64,000 nt of DNA from Piezodorus guildinii (Eukaryota > Arthropoda > Insecta > Hemiptera > Pentatomidae): NCBI GenBank assembly GCA_023052935.1, contig CM041298.1, positions 57,158,217-57,222,216 on the forward strand, given 5' to 3'. The notes below the pieces were generated by a model. It was not told the origin of the DNA. It searched no databases and saw only the letters and a list, made by a program, of their open reading frames with translations. Position numbers and translations under genes: made by a program. How positions within the stretch are numbered: position 1 is the stretch's first letter; the number at the start of each line of letters is the position of its first letter. Positions 10,495-22,513 of this stretch are shown in pieces.

Positions 10495-11360
10495 ATGAAT
10501 CTTCGTAATAGAAAAAAAATTACTCTCCCTCAAAGTTTGAGATCTTATTTTTCAAGATACGTCGAACCCGAATAACGAAAAAAAAAATCCGTTTGTCCGC
10601 CATCCGGGTCATTTCTGCGAAACTACTGTACCAATTTTTTTCTAATTTCACCACAAATATATTAGAGCATGCAACGGTGATCCTTACACCTAGACCTTGA
10701 CATCCGCTGGTTATTTTTAAAATGGTGGCCAATTAAAAGTTATTTAATTCAATAACTTAGTTGTTTTTGATGATAGAGAAAAATGTATTACAGTTTTTCA
10801 ACCAAAAACACGCGAAAAATAAAAAAGAAAAGAAAAAAATATCCAAAAAATACGCCCATTACTCAGTTATTTTTAAGATATAGAAAAATATATATAGGGT
10901 TTTAGAATCAGTTGAGTGCGATTAAAAGAGAAAAAAATGTTGATCTGTATATTCAAGTCACAAAATATAATAGATGTAATTCCACCAAACATCGGTTATT
11001 ATTGAAGAGAAGAAGAAAAAATCTTATATATTCAAGCAAAACCTTATAAGAGATGTGACTCCCTGATAACTCGGTTATTATTGATGATAAAGAAAATATA
11101 AATATTAATAATAAAAAAGAGGAAAAAAATTGTTATCCATAAATACGCCCATTTCTCGGTTATTTTTGAAGATATAGAAAAATATGTTTAGAGATTTAGA
11201 ATTAGTAAAGCGCGAAAAACAAAAAAAAAAGGGGGAAAAACGAAATCTTGTCTATATTATACGCTTGTAACTCCGTTATTTTCGAAGATAGAGAAAAAAA
11301 TTATTATTTTTTTTTTTTACCGAAAAGCCGCGAATAATTTTAAAAAAGAGAAAAAAAAAT
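10495..11360 (-). repeat. C repeat, copy 1, with internal ~100 bp units
   Basis: Minus-strand copy of an AT-rich repeat also found at 13025, 32205, 34215 and 34815. The shared end includes the complement of TTATTCGTTATTCGG and GCCGCCATTTTAAAA-like blocks. Interior to it, a motif of the form 'cggttatttttgaagatagagaaaaa' recurs at about 10758, 10861, 10991, 11070, 11154 and 11271, each followed by an AAA(G)-rich segment. The body is therefore a degenerate tandem array of 80-130 bp units. No coding signal. It may be the tail of a DNA transposon or LINE, but I cannot assign it. Confidence 0.65.
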
Positions 11361-12040
11361 TACTCAAAATTAAAATAAAATGTATTAATATTTAATTTAA
11401 CAATGTCACATTACTTCCCAACCTAAAAATTAAATAATTCATCCAAAAAATGTATACCTTTATAATTAAATTATTAAGTGCTTTCGTTTTAAGTATTTTT
11501 CGCTCGAGTGAACCAGCAACTTAAGTCTCGTTCTGGTTTATTTAATGCTTTTTTTTTTTTTAACTTAGGGCTTACAGTCATTTCAGGCGGAATTTTGTTT
11601 AGGTTATCATTCTAGAATTTATTGTTCTCATATTCATGCCACTTTGATAAAATATAATGTCTTACATAGGCCTATGTGGATATTACAACACAGTGTTTTT
11701 TTTTTTTATTAATACAGTTTCCTGTAATTTTTATGAATTTCAATAGAGTAGCTGTATGTTTTTCTTCATCTTAAAGTATTTTCTTTATTTTATTTGGTTA
11801 CGATTTTTTTCTCTTTTTAAATGGGGGGTTTTAAACACTATAAATCTCGAGTAGAGAGAGCGTAGATAATTATTTAGTCCATTATATCAATAGGGACTCG
11901 ACTCTACAGTAAGGAGTATTCTCTGCAAATCATCCAGCTTTCATATAGCCATATATTATATTATTACCATATCACCGTCCTTTATAACTGGTCAACTTAA
12001 TGAATTACTATTTTTTATTTTTTTTCCTAAATTATACTTT
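11361..12040. other. Gene-free AT-rich interval
   Basis: No supported gene, RNA or repeat boundary; several T runs only. Confidence 0.4.
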
Positions 12041-12043
12041 ATC

Positions 12044-12345
12044 GTGATCTAGTGGGTAGATCAATAGTCTGCTGTTCTACGTGTCCTGGGTCCGTAATCT
12101 CGGCTGTGTCAGAATGTTATTTATTGTGCTGTTTCAGCCGAGGGGCGCCCCTAGGGTAAGGAGACCCTGCTAGGGAACAACCAGCCTCTATAAAATGGGT
12201 ACCTAAAAATAGGATAAAACCTGACGTCTGAGTGTGATTTCGGCCTAATCACCTCATACCACGCCTGTTGGCCTAGACCACACCAGTACACGCATATCTA
12301 TATGCACTGAGCCCAAGACCCTGTGGTTGTAGAACAGGATTTTTT
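12044..12345 (+). mobile_element. tRNA-headed SINE, second family (SINE-C)
   Basis: The head resembles a tRNA: GATCTAGTGGGTAGA in the A-box position and CTGGGTCCGTAATC in the B-box position, 12050-12105. The body (GGGTACC, GGCCTAATCACCTCAT, TGAGCCCAAGACCC) matches the complement of 37700-37905, so it is a dispersed family distinct from SINE-A. The body block is the better conserved part; the tRNA-like head is inferred. Confidence 0.65.
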
Positions 12346-12760
12346 CAAAACTGTTTTATAGTATTTTGAATTAACGAATTCCGCTATGTTTTTCTACTGC
12401 GGAGGAGATTAAATCTTGTCCAATCTGACTCTTAGTTCAGCGGACAATAAGTTCGTTATGGGTATTCATTCATCTCTCGCACAACAAAGTCTTCTAATGT
12501 TGAAGAATATTGAATTAACTTGTCAATAAGTTCCTTGTTGGGATCATTCAAGTAGCATTCATTCATTATATTTGCTATTGTGAGTCAAGGATAAAGAGAG
12601 TTCAACGTTTCTTTTATACTTATAAATTTACCAGAAGCATGGTTATATTTTTTTTTTTTTTAATGTTAATCTTATGACTACATTCCAGCAATAAATTTTT
12701 GTAAAATATATTAATAATATATATTTAATAATATATAGTAATGACTATTAAAACAGCTAT
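12346..12760. other. Gene-free interval
   Basis: No gene or element recognised. Two short similar stretches ('aataagttcgttatggg' near 12447 and 'aataagttccttgttggg' near 12523) are the only internal similarity seen. Confidence 0.4.
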
Positions 12761-12769
12761 CTCTGCCGG

Positions 12770-13015
12770 AGGTCGCGGTTTCAATCACGGCAAATGGTCC
12801 AAAGAGTGTTTAAAGAGAGAACAAAATCCATTGTTATGCCGTCCTTCGGAGTGGACGTAAAATGGTGGTCCAGAGTCTTTCCGATGTCAGGTACTCGCTA
12901 AAGATCCCTGTCCTGATTAAACTGAGGCAAAATTTAGTACCCATATCGTATCGTCTGATTAGCTACTGCTACAGTTGTAAAAAAAAAAAAAATGGCGTTA
13001 AACGAGTAAATAAAA
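12770..13015 (+). mobile_element. SINE-A, degenerate copy
   Basis: Keeps a weak B box (GCGGTTTCAATCACGG near 12777), then GCCGTCCTTCGGAGTGGACG, CAGGTACTCGCTAAAGATCC and GGCGTTAAACGAGTAAAT. The head is eroded and an A13 run interrupts the 3' part. It abuts a C repeat. The long open frame 12862-13197 is a chance read through both repeats. Confidence 0.75.
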
Positions 13016-13024
13016 TTACAGCTT

Positions 13025-13575
13025 TTATTATTTTCCGCCAACTTTTTTTTTTCTTTTTTTTTAAATTAATATCACACTTTACTGATTCTAAAACTCTATA
13101 CACATTTTTCTCTATCTTCAAAAATAACTCGATAAAATTTCAATTTTTTTCTTTTCTTTTTTATAATTATTCGCGATTTTTGGTTAAAAAACAATAATTC
13201 ATTTTTTCCTCTATCTTCAAAAATTACTGAGTTATGGCCGTATACATATGCATGATTTAAATGTTTTCTATTTCTTCGAAAATAACGAGGTCTTTGAATT
13301 AAATCACTTTTAATCGGCCCCTATTTTAAAATTACCAGCTGATATCGACGTCAAGGTGTTAAGATCATCGCTGCATGCCCTAGTATTTTTGTGGAGAATT
13401 TTAAAAAAAGTTGAGAGAAATGCCGCGGATGATGTAAGGCGGACAAACAGATTTTTTTTTTTTATTCGTTATTCGGATTCTACGCACCTTGGAACGTTAG
13501 CCCTCAAATTTTGAAGGGGTGTGATTTTTTTTTTCTGCCTCTATTACAAAGGTTCATTATTGAAAATGATAAACC
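13025..13575 (+). repeat. C repeat, copy 2
   Basis: Plus-strand copy. It has TCTATCTTCAAAAATAACT-type units near 13110 and 13210, then 'ttttaatcggcccctattttaaaa', 'accagctgatatc', ATGCCGCGG, TTATTCGTTATTCGGATTC and a terminal TTATTGAAAATGATAAA. The same order occurs at 34815-35340. Confidence 0.7.
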
Positions 13576-13668
13576 AAAACTAGTACAAACTGACGTTAAA
13601 TGAATAAATAAACAATTTAGTTTACTGTTTTATTTGTGTACAGAAATAAAGTGTACCTATTTCATAAA

Positions 13669-13956
13669 GGGATCACTTGTAGCTGGGTGGCTAGCGGAAC
13701 AGCCTCCCATGCCAAAGGTCACGGGTTCAAACCCGCAGGTGGTCCTAGGATTTTTTAATGGGAGTGAAAAGTCCTTAGTTACGCCGTCCTTCGGAGGGGA
13801 CGTTAAAAGGTGGTCCCGAGCCTGTGCGATGTCAGATACTCGTTAAAGATCCCTATCCTAATAAAACCTGGATAGGCAAAATTTAGGACTCCCACTGTAG
13901 CATCGTCCGATTAGCCATAGTTGCATAAAAGTGACGTTAAACGAATTAACAAAAAA
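13669..13956 (+). mobile_element. SINE-A, full length, with 13 bp target-site duplication
   Basis: The best preserved member of the family with 32462-32757. The head starts GGGATCACTTGTAGC. The A box TAGCTGGGTGG is at 13680-13690 and the B box GGTTCAAACCC at 13724-13734, as in RNA polymerase III promoters of tRNA genes. The body carries the conserved GGAGGGGACGTTAAAAGGTG and ACTCGTTAAAGATCCC blocks, and the tail is TTAAACGAATTAACAAAAAA. CCTATTTCATAAA occurs exactly at 13656-13668 and 13957-13969, the duplication produced by LINE-type integration. The partner LINE is not identified. An open frame at 13634-13846 is incidental. Confidence 0.93.
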
Positions 13957-13999
13957 CCTATTTCATAAAAATCTTTATATTTGCCTGATACGTTTCATC

Positions 14000-14765
14000 T
14001 GTGGGATGTCCAGAGTCACCTCTCAAACCCGATTCTACGAGGAGTTGAAGTGGCTTTACCCTTCCTACTGTTCCAAGTACTTCCTGACATCCTTTCTTTT
14101 CTAAGTTCTCCGATCTCAACGTCCATCGTACATCACAAATATATTTTCATTTAAATCCTTCCATTTCCGCAACACGCGTTCGCGGCCTTCAGACCTGTAT
14201 ATAACGCCTCATCGAACCGCAGCTTTCGACAGATCTTTCCTTATCCGGTCCTCGTTCGTATGGAATTCTATTCCTTCTTATATCCGTCATTCCAATACTC
14301 TTCCTACCTTTAATTCCCGTTTGTACAAACACTTCCTGTCTATCTAATTTTCAAATGATCCTAACTAACTTGCAAATTTCAATAAAAATCGGTAAATGGA
14401 GGAGAGAAACGATTTTTTTCCCCTCTTTCATTCTGTATTGTATTTAAAGATTTATGAATAGTATTTCACACATTTTCACAAGCATTTTAAATTTATTTTG
14501 CACTTTATATATGAACCATGTTTTTATTTTATTTTTAGTCTAATTTGTTATGTTAGTTTTTCTAAATTAGTATTAGAAGCTACCTATTAATTTATTACTA
14601 TTATTCATTTTCTTGTTATTTCTGTTCTTTTTTTTTTTTTCTTTTTTTTGTGTTTATTCTTTAAGACACTGAAGCTCTAATTTATTTTTTCTGTAATATT
14701 ATTCCGAAGGGACTTCCCAGAACAAATAAAGAATTTATTATTATTATTATTATTATTATTCCATT
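14000..14765 (+). mobile_element. E-type LINE 3' end with (ATT)n tail
   Basis: Encodes the last part of a CR1/L2-like ORF2: YEELKWLYPSYCSKYFLTSF (about 14039-14098), QRPSYITN, NTRSRPSDLYITPHRTAAFD, SFVWNSIPSYIRHSNTLPTF. A long 3' UTR follows, ending CAGAACAAATAAAGAA and (TTA)8 at 14735-14760. One internal stop lies early in this segment. Microsatellite tails instead of poly(A) are typical of CR1/L2-like LINEs. It lacks the endonuclease and RT domains, so it is a truncated dead copy. Confidence 0.75.
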
Positions 14766-15344
14766 ATTTGCTTTATATATCAGCCTCTTTATTTGAAAAA
14801 TATATTTTATAACTATTTTGGTTCATTGTAAAGGCATTGGGTGGAATATATTTGAAGTTGTGCTCTCCCTAGCATGGGTTTGGAATTGGATGCTGACTTC
14901 TTGATCAGATTCCACTCCTCCGCTAGGGAGTTGCTACCTTAATATTTATTTATTCAAATATTCGTGACCCCATTGTGCAAATATATCGACCATAAAGCCC
15001 TAGCTTACTCTCCTATTTTATCTCTTCTATCGGCTCAGTTTTAGGATTCGCTAAGTTAGAATTTTGATTTTCATTTTTAATACTATTACTATAATACTAT
15101 TAATGTATGTTAAAATGTTTGAATATAGAATAAATGAAACTAAAAATCATGAAAACCAACTCATATATTCAGTCTGAAGAAAAATAAAAAACTGGAAACG
15201 TCGCCAAAAGATTATATATGAACGCCGTGCCCCTTGGAAAGTCATATTATAAAAGTAAAAAGGACAGTTGATCTGAGAATCTGTTCAAACGTATAATTCT
15301 GCTAAAAAGTGTAAATTTTAAAGGTGTAAAGCCGATTTTGGTGA
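14766..15344. other. Interval without recognised gene
   Basis: No supported feature. 14825-14940 is a little richer in G+C, but nothing recognisable is encoded. Confidence 0.35.
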
Positions 15345-16440
15345 AAACGTTGGCTATGGACGAAACGAAACTGACCGTGCTAATACTTCTGTACTTCTCG
15401 AAAGCATTTGACTCTTTGGATCACTCCATCCTTTTCTCCAAACTAATGTCTCTATCATTTTCAAACAGCACTATCAGGTGGTTTCAATCATTTCTTTCTG
15501 ACAGAACTTAACCCGTCACTATTCCTAACCATCCTCTATCTTCCTTTCGAGCCCTCTCGGCAGGTGTGGCCCAGGGCTCAAGTCAAGCATCTCTCCTCTT
15601 CTTTCTAATTGTTATATCAATGACCTTCCCAACTCTATCCATCACTGTTCCTACCACCTATATGCTGACGATTTCAAGATCTATTTATCCATCTCTCCCT
15701 CCAATTCACTAGTAGCATTTGCCAATATTCAGGAAGACCTTGATGGAATCTGTGTCTGGGCAAACCTGAATAAACTAATGCTAAATCCTACAAAAACTCA
15801 GGCCATTCTAATTGGTTCCAATTCCCTCCTCAGATCCTATACCACATTTCCGAGTCTCACCTTAAATGATCACCCAATCACCTTCACTTCCTCTGTCAAA
15901 AACCTGGGTATTACCATTGACCAAACTCTTTCCTGGTAACCCCATATTGCCCAAATTTCCCGAAGAACAATAAGTACCCTCACATATTTCCATCGCCCCG
16001 CCATCTTCTTCCACTATCCATCCATATCCTCCTTGTATCCGCACTTATTTTCCCCCACTTTGACTATTGCTGCTTAGTATATGGTGGCCTCTCGACTGTA
16101 CTTGAGGACAAACTTAAATGAATCATGAACATATTTTTAAGATTTGTCCTCAGTACTCCGAAGAGGTCTCATGTGACCCATTTTTACGGCGAGTTAAAGT
16201 GGCTCCTTCCCCCAATCCGCAGACAATATTTCCTAGGATCATACCTTTACCAAACCATTAACTCTCAACACCCTCCATACATCCACTGTCTCCTACAATT
16301 TAAATCCTCAGTCCACTCACTTGAAACAAGATCGCGCCATTCCGACCTTTATTTTTTCTATCCATAGGACTAAAACTTTTGATCGTTCCAGAGGACCTAG
16401 TCCCAGAATAATTTTTTGTTTATATTTCTATTTCTATTTT
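15345..16440 (+). mobile_element. E-type (CR1/L2-like) LINE with RT domain, pseudogenised
   Basis: The longest piece of the E family. In order it reads LLYFSKAFDSLDHSILFSKL (about 15386-15450), SAGVAQGS, then YADDFKIYLSISPS (about 15659) with the catalytic YxDD box, then LNKLMLNPTKTQAILIG, SVKNLGITIDQTLSW and a stop, and after frame changes LSTPKRSHVTHFYGELKWL and SSVHSLETRSRHSDLYFF. These are the RT palm, thumb and C-terminal segments. At least three frameshifts or stops break it. The 3' end near 16400 reads CCTAGTCCCAGAATAA followed by a TTCTATTTC-type tail. Confidence 0.8.
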
Positions 16441-16600
16441 TAACAACCTTTCGTTTTCGTGTTAGACTTACCACAAACATAGATCTTTAAGCTCAACTTT
16501 GTTATTTGGGCTCTAAAACGTGTATTTCTGTTGAAAACTAGAATACAATATTTTTTACGATCGCAATGTTTTCCCTTTTTATATTTTTTATAAATAGGTA
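16441..16600 (+). mobile_element. B element fragment (3' end)
   Basis: Matches the last ~150 bp of B: 'cgttttcgtgttagacttacc', CTCTAAAACGTGTATTTC, TTTTTACGATCGCAATG and a damaged palindrome. A second shorter piece of the same region lies at 16912-16985. Confidence 0.65.
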
Positions 16601-17898
16601 AGAAAAAAAACTCGAACATTATTGTCCGGTGGATCGTTAGGAGAATGCTTTGGCGAACGTGGAAACTGCACCTCATCAACGTCTTTTAACAACTATAAAA
16701 ACTTAGGTATTAAAGTTCATAAGTTCGAAGTACTTCAACATGAAAGGGAATAAGTTTTGTTCAAGAACTACATATTTAAAATGAGATATTACGTTAAAAT
16801 TTCTACCAAAAGTTTAATGAGTAGGCGTGAGTGTTATCAGGACCTATACCTAAGTATATTTTGTTTTAATTGAAAACTAAGTAATAATCTAAGTAATTAT
16901 AATTTATTTTAACCCTAAAACGTGTATTTCAGTCGGAAACTGGAACGCAAAAATTTTTCACGATCGTAATGTTTTTTTTTTTTTTTTTTTTTTTTTTTTA
17001 GGTTATTTGTATTTAAAAAGGACGGTTTGATCTTTACAACCTGTTGATTCCATTTTGCTTTAATGGATCCAGACACCTCAGGAAACGTGGTTTTGGTAAA
17101 AACGGTGCCTTTATGAAATGAAGATGGGGACGAGGTAACGGAACAGAATCGCGATGAGAAACTGAAGATTCGTGACACTCCGGAGGTAAACCAAATTAAT
17201 AAGTTTGCCTCCTTCTTCCTCTCATTGTTAAAAGTTTAGGAGGTTTCTTGAGAAGAAATGAAGGGAATCTCTTAAACCAGACCCTCTCTAGACAAAATTT
17301 GGTTAATATTTATTTCTTCGAGTTTTTTTTTTTTTTTTTTTTTTTCCACAGATAATGATGCTTACACTTTCATATTATTTTATTTATTGGTCATATGTCT
17401 TAAAAATCTTTAACTGAAGTAGAATCTACTTAATCATGTTCAACATTATGCATCTGATTACACACTAAAAATACAATAATTCGGTGAAAAAAACCCACAA
17501 TCAGAAATGTTTCTAGACAACTCTATGCGGCTGCTAATTAAATTCGCGATTCTCTTCTGTCAATTTTGAAGTGATACTATACATATATTTTTTTATATAA
17601 CTAACCGAGAGATTCCTCAACCATGATGGTTTTAGTATACACTATACCGGAACGACGACCAAAATAAAACAATATTATTCTAAATCGTAACTTATTACTG
17701 AAGCTACTAAATGGATCTTCAAAGCCTGATAAATAATCATTAATTTTCAACAACAAAATTGTAATTGTGCCTAAGGTCGTGGGCTCTCAAACCCAGCAAA
17801 TGTACTAATGATTTATTTATTGAATATCACAACGGTATTTATGATAATACAACAAATAAATAAGCTATATGATTAATTACATCAACAAATATGTAGAG
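16601..17898. other. Interval with T runs and a small B scrap
   Basis: Holds the B fragment at 16912-16985 (CCCTAAAACGTGTATTTC), pure T runs at about 16972-16999 and 17324-17345, and no gene I can support. The 87-codon minus-strand frame at 16915-17178 runs through the T run and the B scrap and shows no family signature. Confidence 0.45.
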
Positions 17899-18240
17899 AC
17901 AGGGTGTCTAGCAACAGGGAAAATCGGGAAAAGTTAGGGATTTTAAAAACATATGATAAAATCAGGATATTTTTTCTTTGGTCAGGGAAAATGGTGCCTA
18001 AATAACATCGTTTCTTCTTCACTCAGACAAAAGTTCCGATATGCCTACTTGTTGTGATGTTGCAAATACCATAAAGCGAGTTTAATATTTAATATCATAA
18101 AAGGGCAGGAGGGCTGTGGAGAAGAGAAAAGCCAACCTTCAGGTGAAGGAATTGGTGGCAAAAAAAAGCAAAACTGCTCCAAGCAGCTCTTCGCTGAAGA
18201 TTTGGCTGCAGAGATTCGAACATTAAAGAAATGCTCTTAA
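17899..18240. mobile_element. Possible hAT-type transposon end
   Basis: Begins CAGGGTGTCTAGCAACAGGG and continues with repeated 'gggaaaa' phrases, a pattern often met at hAT-like transposon ends. A Lys-rich open stretch near 18120-18240 (EKRKANLQVKELVAKKSK) lies inside. No transposase motif is visible and the second end was not found. Confidence 0.25.
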
Positions 18241-18364
18241 AATTTATATAGATATATTGGTTTTAAATTATTTGTAAATAAATTTGTAGTCAGATTTGTA
18301 AATATTGATTTTTACTAAGTTCATCATAATTCATTAGTAAATCAACTTAAGATACCTATCTATA

Positions 18365-18452
18365 AACGATATCTTGATAGGCAAAATTTAGTACTCTCCC
18401 TGTAACACATCCGATTAGCTACATTTCATATAATGAGGTTAAATGGATAAAA
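18365..18452 (+). mobile_element. SINE-A 3' fragment
   Basis: About 90 bp of the SINE-A 3' end: GATAGGCAAAATTTAGTACT, CATCCGATTAGCTAC and GAGGTTAAATGGATAAAAA. Confidence 0.7.
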
Positions 18453-19875
18453 AGCTACAAACATACGGTTTTTATTATTTTGCTCAAATTTAATTTTTTG
18501 ACTTATGATATTTTTCTCCGAAACCTTTTCAGTTTACCAATAAAAAATGGATTGCTTTAAAAAAAATGAGAACCCTTTTTTTAATGCAATTATAATCCTA
18601 TTAACATGGTTTAGTCTTGGCCTGTTTTCAATCCAATAGAAAACAACCAATTAATAAATTCAAACGGACAACGCACAAAAAAACGAATTCATGGAAAATT
18701 CCAGTTGTGATAAAATAATCCATTAGAATCAGTTTAATATGAGCTTTAACTCATATTTCGGAACAGATCAAGCACCCCACCTTTGGTGAATTGTCGATGT
18801 TGATGTGATTTTCAATACAGAGTGTATGACCTTAAGACAAACTTTTTTTTTTTTTTTTTGTTTGAAGATTCCATAGAGTAAAGTATATTGGCAGTCTATA
18901 AGATAAGTGTTCTATTTGTGAATTTTAGTTGATAATAACGCTATATCCAAAATACATACATACAAATTTTAAAAACCGATTTTTGCGTTGCTCTTTAGCT
19001 TTTAAATCCTTTTTTTTTTTTAACTGTTTATTTAGTATATACCTGGTTATATATTTTTTTCTAACTGTAAGGGATACAGTACATTGATAGTGAGATACCA
19101 GTTGTTGAAAGGAGGTCAGCTTGCATTTGTCTGATAGAATCTATTCAATCCCGTTACAATCACAACATTTGATTCAACACAAATAGATTCCTTGTCATGA
19201 GTCATCGTTGCAAAACGATCAAATCCTCAATGCAACATTTTCTCTCACATTGCACTGTATACATTTCAAAACAAATTTGATTCTGTGTTATTTACTTATT
19301 TTATAATGGTAACCTTCTTGAGAAAACATTTTTTTCCTTTAAATTATTTAAATGTTATTTCAGTGGAGAATCCATGGTTTAGGAAGGGATAAAGTTGTAA
19401 ATTTCTCCTTCTTAAAGGACCTCAAAAAATCGATTGCTTTTTTGAAGTACAATATACTTACTTACTAAAACTTACTTTGGCTTAATTGAACTTATCAAAT
19501 ATGTTAAACCTACGCTCCAAAATAAAATGTCTTCCCTGAAATTCTTCCCCTGGATACGTCACTCTTGGTCTAATGACTATTTTTATTTTATAAAACCTTT
19601 TCTTTTACTATTCTAAAACAACATAAGTATTTGTTCAACTGCTAAATGATTCAAAATAAAAAATGATGATAATAGACAATAATAAACAAATGAAAATATG
19701 ATAATAAACACTTACGTGATGTGTTAAGGTTGAACTTGATTCCTGAGATTCATGGTCCATATTGAAAGTTCCTTTCATTTTTAATCATATATCTCACTTA
19801 AGGTCCACCTATGAACAAGAAATTATGTATTAAATGAAAACAAAACGACCAGCTGCTCTCATGACAACTGCTATA
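18453..19875. other. Gene-free AT-rich interval
   Basis: No coding region, element boundary or RNA feature that I can support; a T18 run lies near 18843-18859. Confidence 0.4.
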
Positions 19876-19879
19876 TTTT

Positions 19880-20610
19880 TATTTATTTGTGTTTAAATAA
19901 ATAAACTTTTTATTATTCTGGGACAAGTCCCTTTAGAATAACATTTACATAATATATAAATTGGGCTTCAGAGTCTTAGAGTAATTAATTATTTATAAAT
20001 AAGTTAACAAAAACTAATCGAAAAAATACATACGCAAATATGTAGAAAATAAAATAACATAGAGTCTTATTTACAATTTTGTTCTGACTGGATAGTCATG
20101 TGATAAATGAATAAGCAGGATTTAAAGGTAGTAAGAGAGTTGGAGGGACGGATAGGAAGAGAAATTTAATTCCATAGGATTGAGGATCGGATAAGGACCG
20201 ATCTGTCATAATGCGCAGATAGGTGGTCTGTTGTGTATAAATCTGAAGGCCTAGAGCGTGTACAGCGGGAATGGACAGAAGATTCGAATTGTAAAAGGTC
20301 GAAAATGTATGATGGACGGCGGGATTGGATAACTTGGTATAGGAATGATGCAAGGAAATAATTGCGACGATTGGAAGGGTAAAGCCACTTCAACACCTCG
20401 GGACCCCGAAGATAAATTGAACAAAGCAATTAATTAGGCGTTTTATTTTTACCTCGAGATCCCCAGAATCACAACCGTATACGGTACAGCAGTAGTCGAA
20501 GTGAGGGAATATTAGAGATGTAACGAGGAGCTTCCGGGTTTCATACGGCAATAGGTGACGAAGGGAATTCAGTCGCTTTAAGGTGAAAAACTCTTTAAAA
20601 ATAGAGCCTA
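19880..20610 (-). mobile_element. E-type LINE 3' end, minus strand
   Basis: Minus-strand translation from about 20430 gives IYLRGPEVLKWLYPSNRR, NYFLASFLYQVIQSRRPSYI, SSVHSRCTRSRPSDLY and a frame-shifted SLSDPQSYGIKF. These align with the C-terminal E segments at 14000-14765 and 15345-16440. Upstream (20430-20610) is the segment before PRR..H, with stops. The 3' UTR finishes near 19880 with the complement of GGGACTTGTCCCAGAATAA. It is 5'-truncated and inactive. Confidence 0.75.
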
Positions 20611-21950
20611 TTCCTAATTAATCTATGTATTATCTTTCTTAAAAATCTTAGTTTAGAAAGAGCCACTTAAGCAGTAGGTTAAAATAAATATTCTAATAGA
20701 TATTTTCAATACTAATACAGCTTTTTTTTTTTTTTTTTTGTAACTTTACATACTTATAATACCATAGCTAGGTACCTAAAATAAAATATTAAGAGTTAAA
20801 ATACAATTAATTAAACTACGTCAATAATCAAACATTATATTATCAAGTTGACTATTTTGAAAGATAATGACGATAACACCAAAGCACACAATTATACCAG
20901 AAATCTTAATTACGTAATCTCTATGATTTGCCACCCCTAGAATATTTTTTCTATGTCTCCCACCATCCTCAGATATAATACTTTAATCCTATAAATGTTT
21001 TTGATGCCTTTATAAATATTTAAACTTAAATTCTAGTATATCAAACATTTCAACATGATATGGTTGAGTATTGCACATTTTACACTCGTTTGAGAATTAA
21101 TTATTAGTATCATCTTGTTCACAGACATGTTTTCCCGACCATCTTATTTGAATCTCCAATCTAGTTTATTTTAAATTAGTCGGTAATAATAAATAATTGG
21201 ACATTTCTGGCTATTCCAGAAAAGGTTCAAGTTTTCACTGTACCTTGATTACTGTAAAGTTTTCATATCCTTTTCGTGGAGGTACTGTTTATATTTGTTC
21301 AGCATTCTCCTGATTTGGATTTGATCTTGAAAAATCATATCTCCTTCGTAGATATTATCTAGGAGTCTTTTTAGTTGAAAACAATAACGGCTTTTGTGGA
21401 GACAATTTGCTTCGTAGTTTCGGGAAGCATAAATTAGAATACGTAATGTCTTCCATCTCTATAACTTTGACATTGAAGTGCTACTACCAGGTAGCTATTC
21501 ATGCCTATAATTATAATTTTGCCATTTTACTTAGTGTATATACAGTTGTAATACCAGTAAAATAAATTAAAAAAAAAAAAAAAAAAGGCTAACCAATTGA
21601 ACGTGTATTTCTTAATGCTATTTCCTATGTGGGCAGAGTCTGTTTCTAAAAGTTTGGTTTTAGAAAGTAAAAATATTTTTTATAAAAACTGTTATCTCAT
21701 GGAAACTGTTGTACTTATATATGTTCATGTGCTTTTTTGCTAATTACATTTTTATAGGTGTCTTATTTTCAATTATTGTAAGAATTAATTAAAAATTAAA
21801 ATTGTAAACATACGTGCGCAATGTTGTGTGTTGTATGAAGTTTTGTTCCATACATTATAAAGCATTATTTTCTTCGATAAACTATTTTTACGAATGTTTT
21901 TTGCCATATGTATATTTCCAGTAAAAATTTTATCAAATATATAATGTTTG
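20611..21950. other. Gene-free interval
   Basis: No supported gene or repeat. There are T18 near 20720-20738 and A18 near 21568-21586; the latter could be the tail of an unrecognised retroelement. Confidence 0.4.
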
Positions 21951-21956
21951 TTAGTT

Positions 21957-22045
21957 TATTTATTTAACGTCACTTTATGCTACTATGACTAATCGGACTA
22001 TAGTGGGAGTTCTAAATTTTGCCTATCCAGGTTTTAGTTCAATGA
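21957..22045 (-). mobile_element. SINE-A 3' fragment
   Basis: Complement of the SINE-A tail: TTATTTAACGTCACTTTATG, then GACTAATCGGACTATAGTGG and TTTTGCCTATCCAGG. It stops abruptly, so it is a 5'-truncated copy. Confidence 0.8.
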
Positions 22046-22267
22046 ATATTTTAGCATTAGAATCATGACATCAAAGTCTACACTTCATCAAGTCAAGATA
22101 CACCAAACTATGACCAGTCTCCAGTCCAAACCAGAGGGTAGTCATGTTAATGCAAGTCAGAGATGCCGATCGAACTTAAATGTCACTCTGATACTGAGTC
22201 GGCTATACAATTTGATTTAAACAATGTTGTTTTTTTTTTTTTTTATTGTTATTTTTTTTTTTTTTTT

Positions 22268-22513
22268 ATTCATTTAACGTCACTTTATGTCATTTTCACT
22301 AATCAGACGATTCTACTCTGGAAGTCCTAAGTTTTGTCTATTGAGGTTTAGTTAGGATAGGGATCTTAAGGCAGTAACTGAAATCTCACATTCTCGAGAC
22401 CACCATTTTACGTCCACTTCGAAGAACGGCGTGACCAAGGATTTTTTAATCCTTTGAAATTCCTTAGGATTATCTGCCGGTTTTAGAACCGTACGTTAAA
22501 TAAGGCTGTTTCA
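22268..22513 (-). mobile_element. SINE-A, nearly full copy
   Basis: Complement of SINE-A from tail (CATTTAACGTCACTTTATG) through the GACCACCATTTTACGTCC block to TTAGGATTATCTGCCGG at the B-box side. The head past about 22513 is eroded. T-rich sequence lies at its tail side (22230-22267). Confidence 0.8.

Noticed and set aside
10750..11300. CRISPR-like regularly spaced repeats
   Set aside because: Units are diverged, spacing varies from 80 to 130 bp, there are no cas genes, and the DNA is eukaryotic.
12862..13197. 111-codon plus-strand frame
   Set aside because: Spans the end of a SINE and T-rich C repeat; the Phe/Ser-rich product is low-complexity.
13669..13745. Possible tRNA gene from A and B boxes
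   Set aside because: Attached to a SINE body with tail and target duplications, so it is the SINE head, as are the boxes at 9643, 24172 and 32471.
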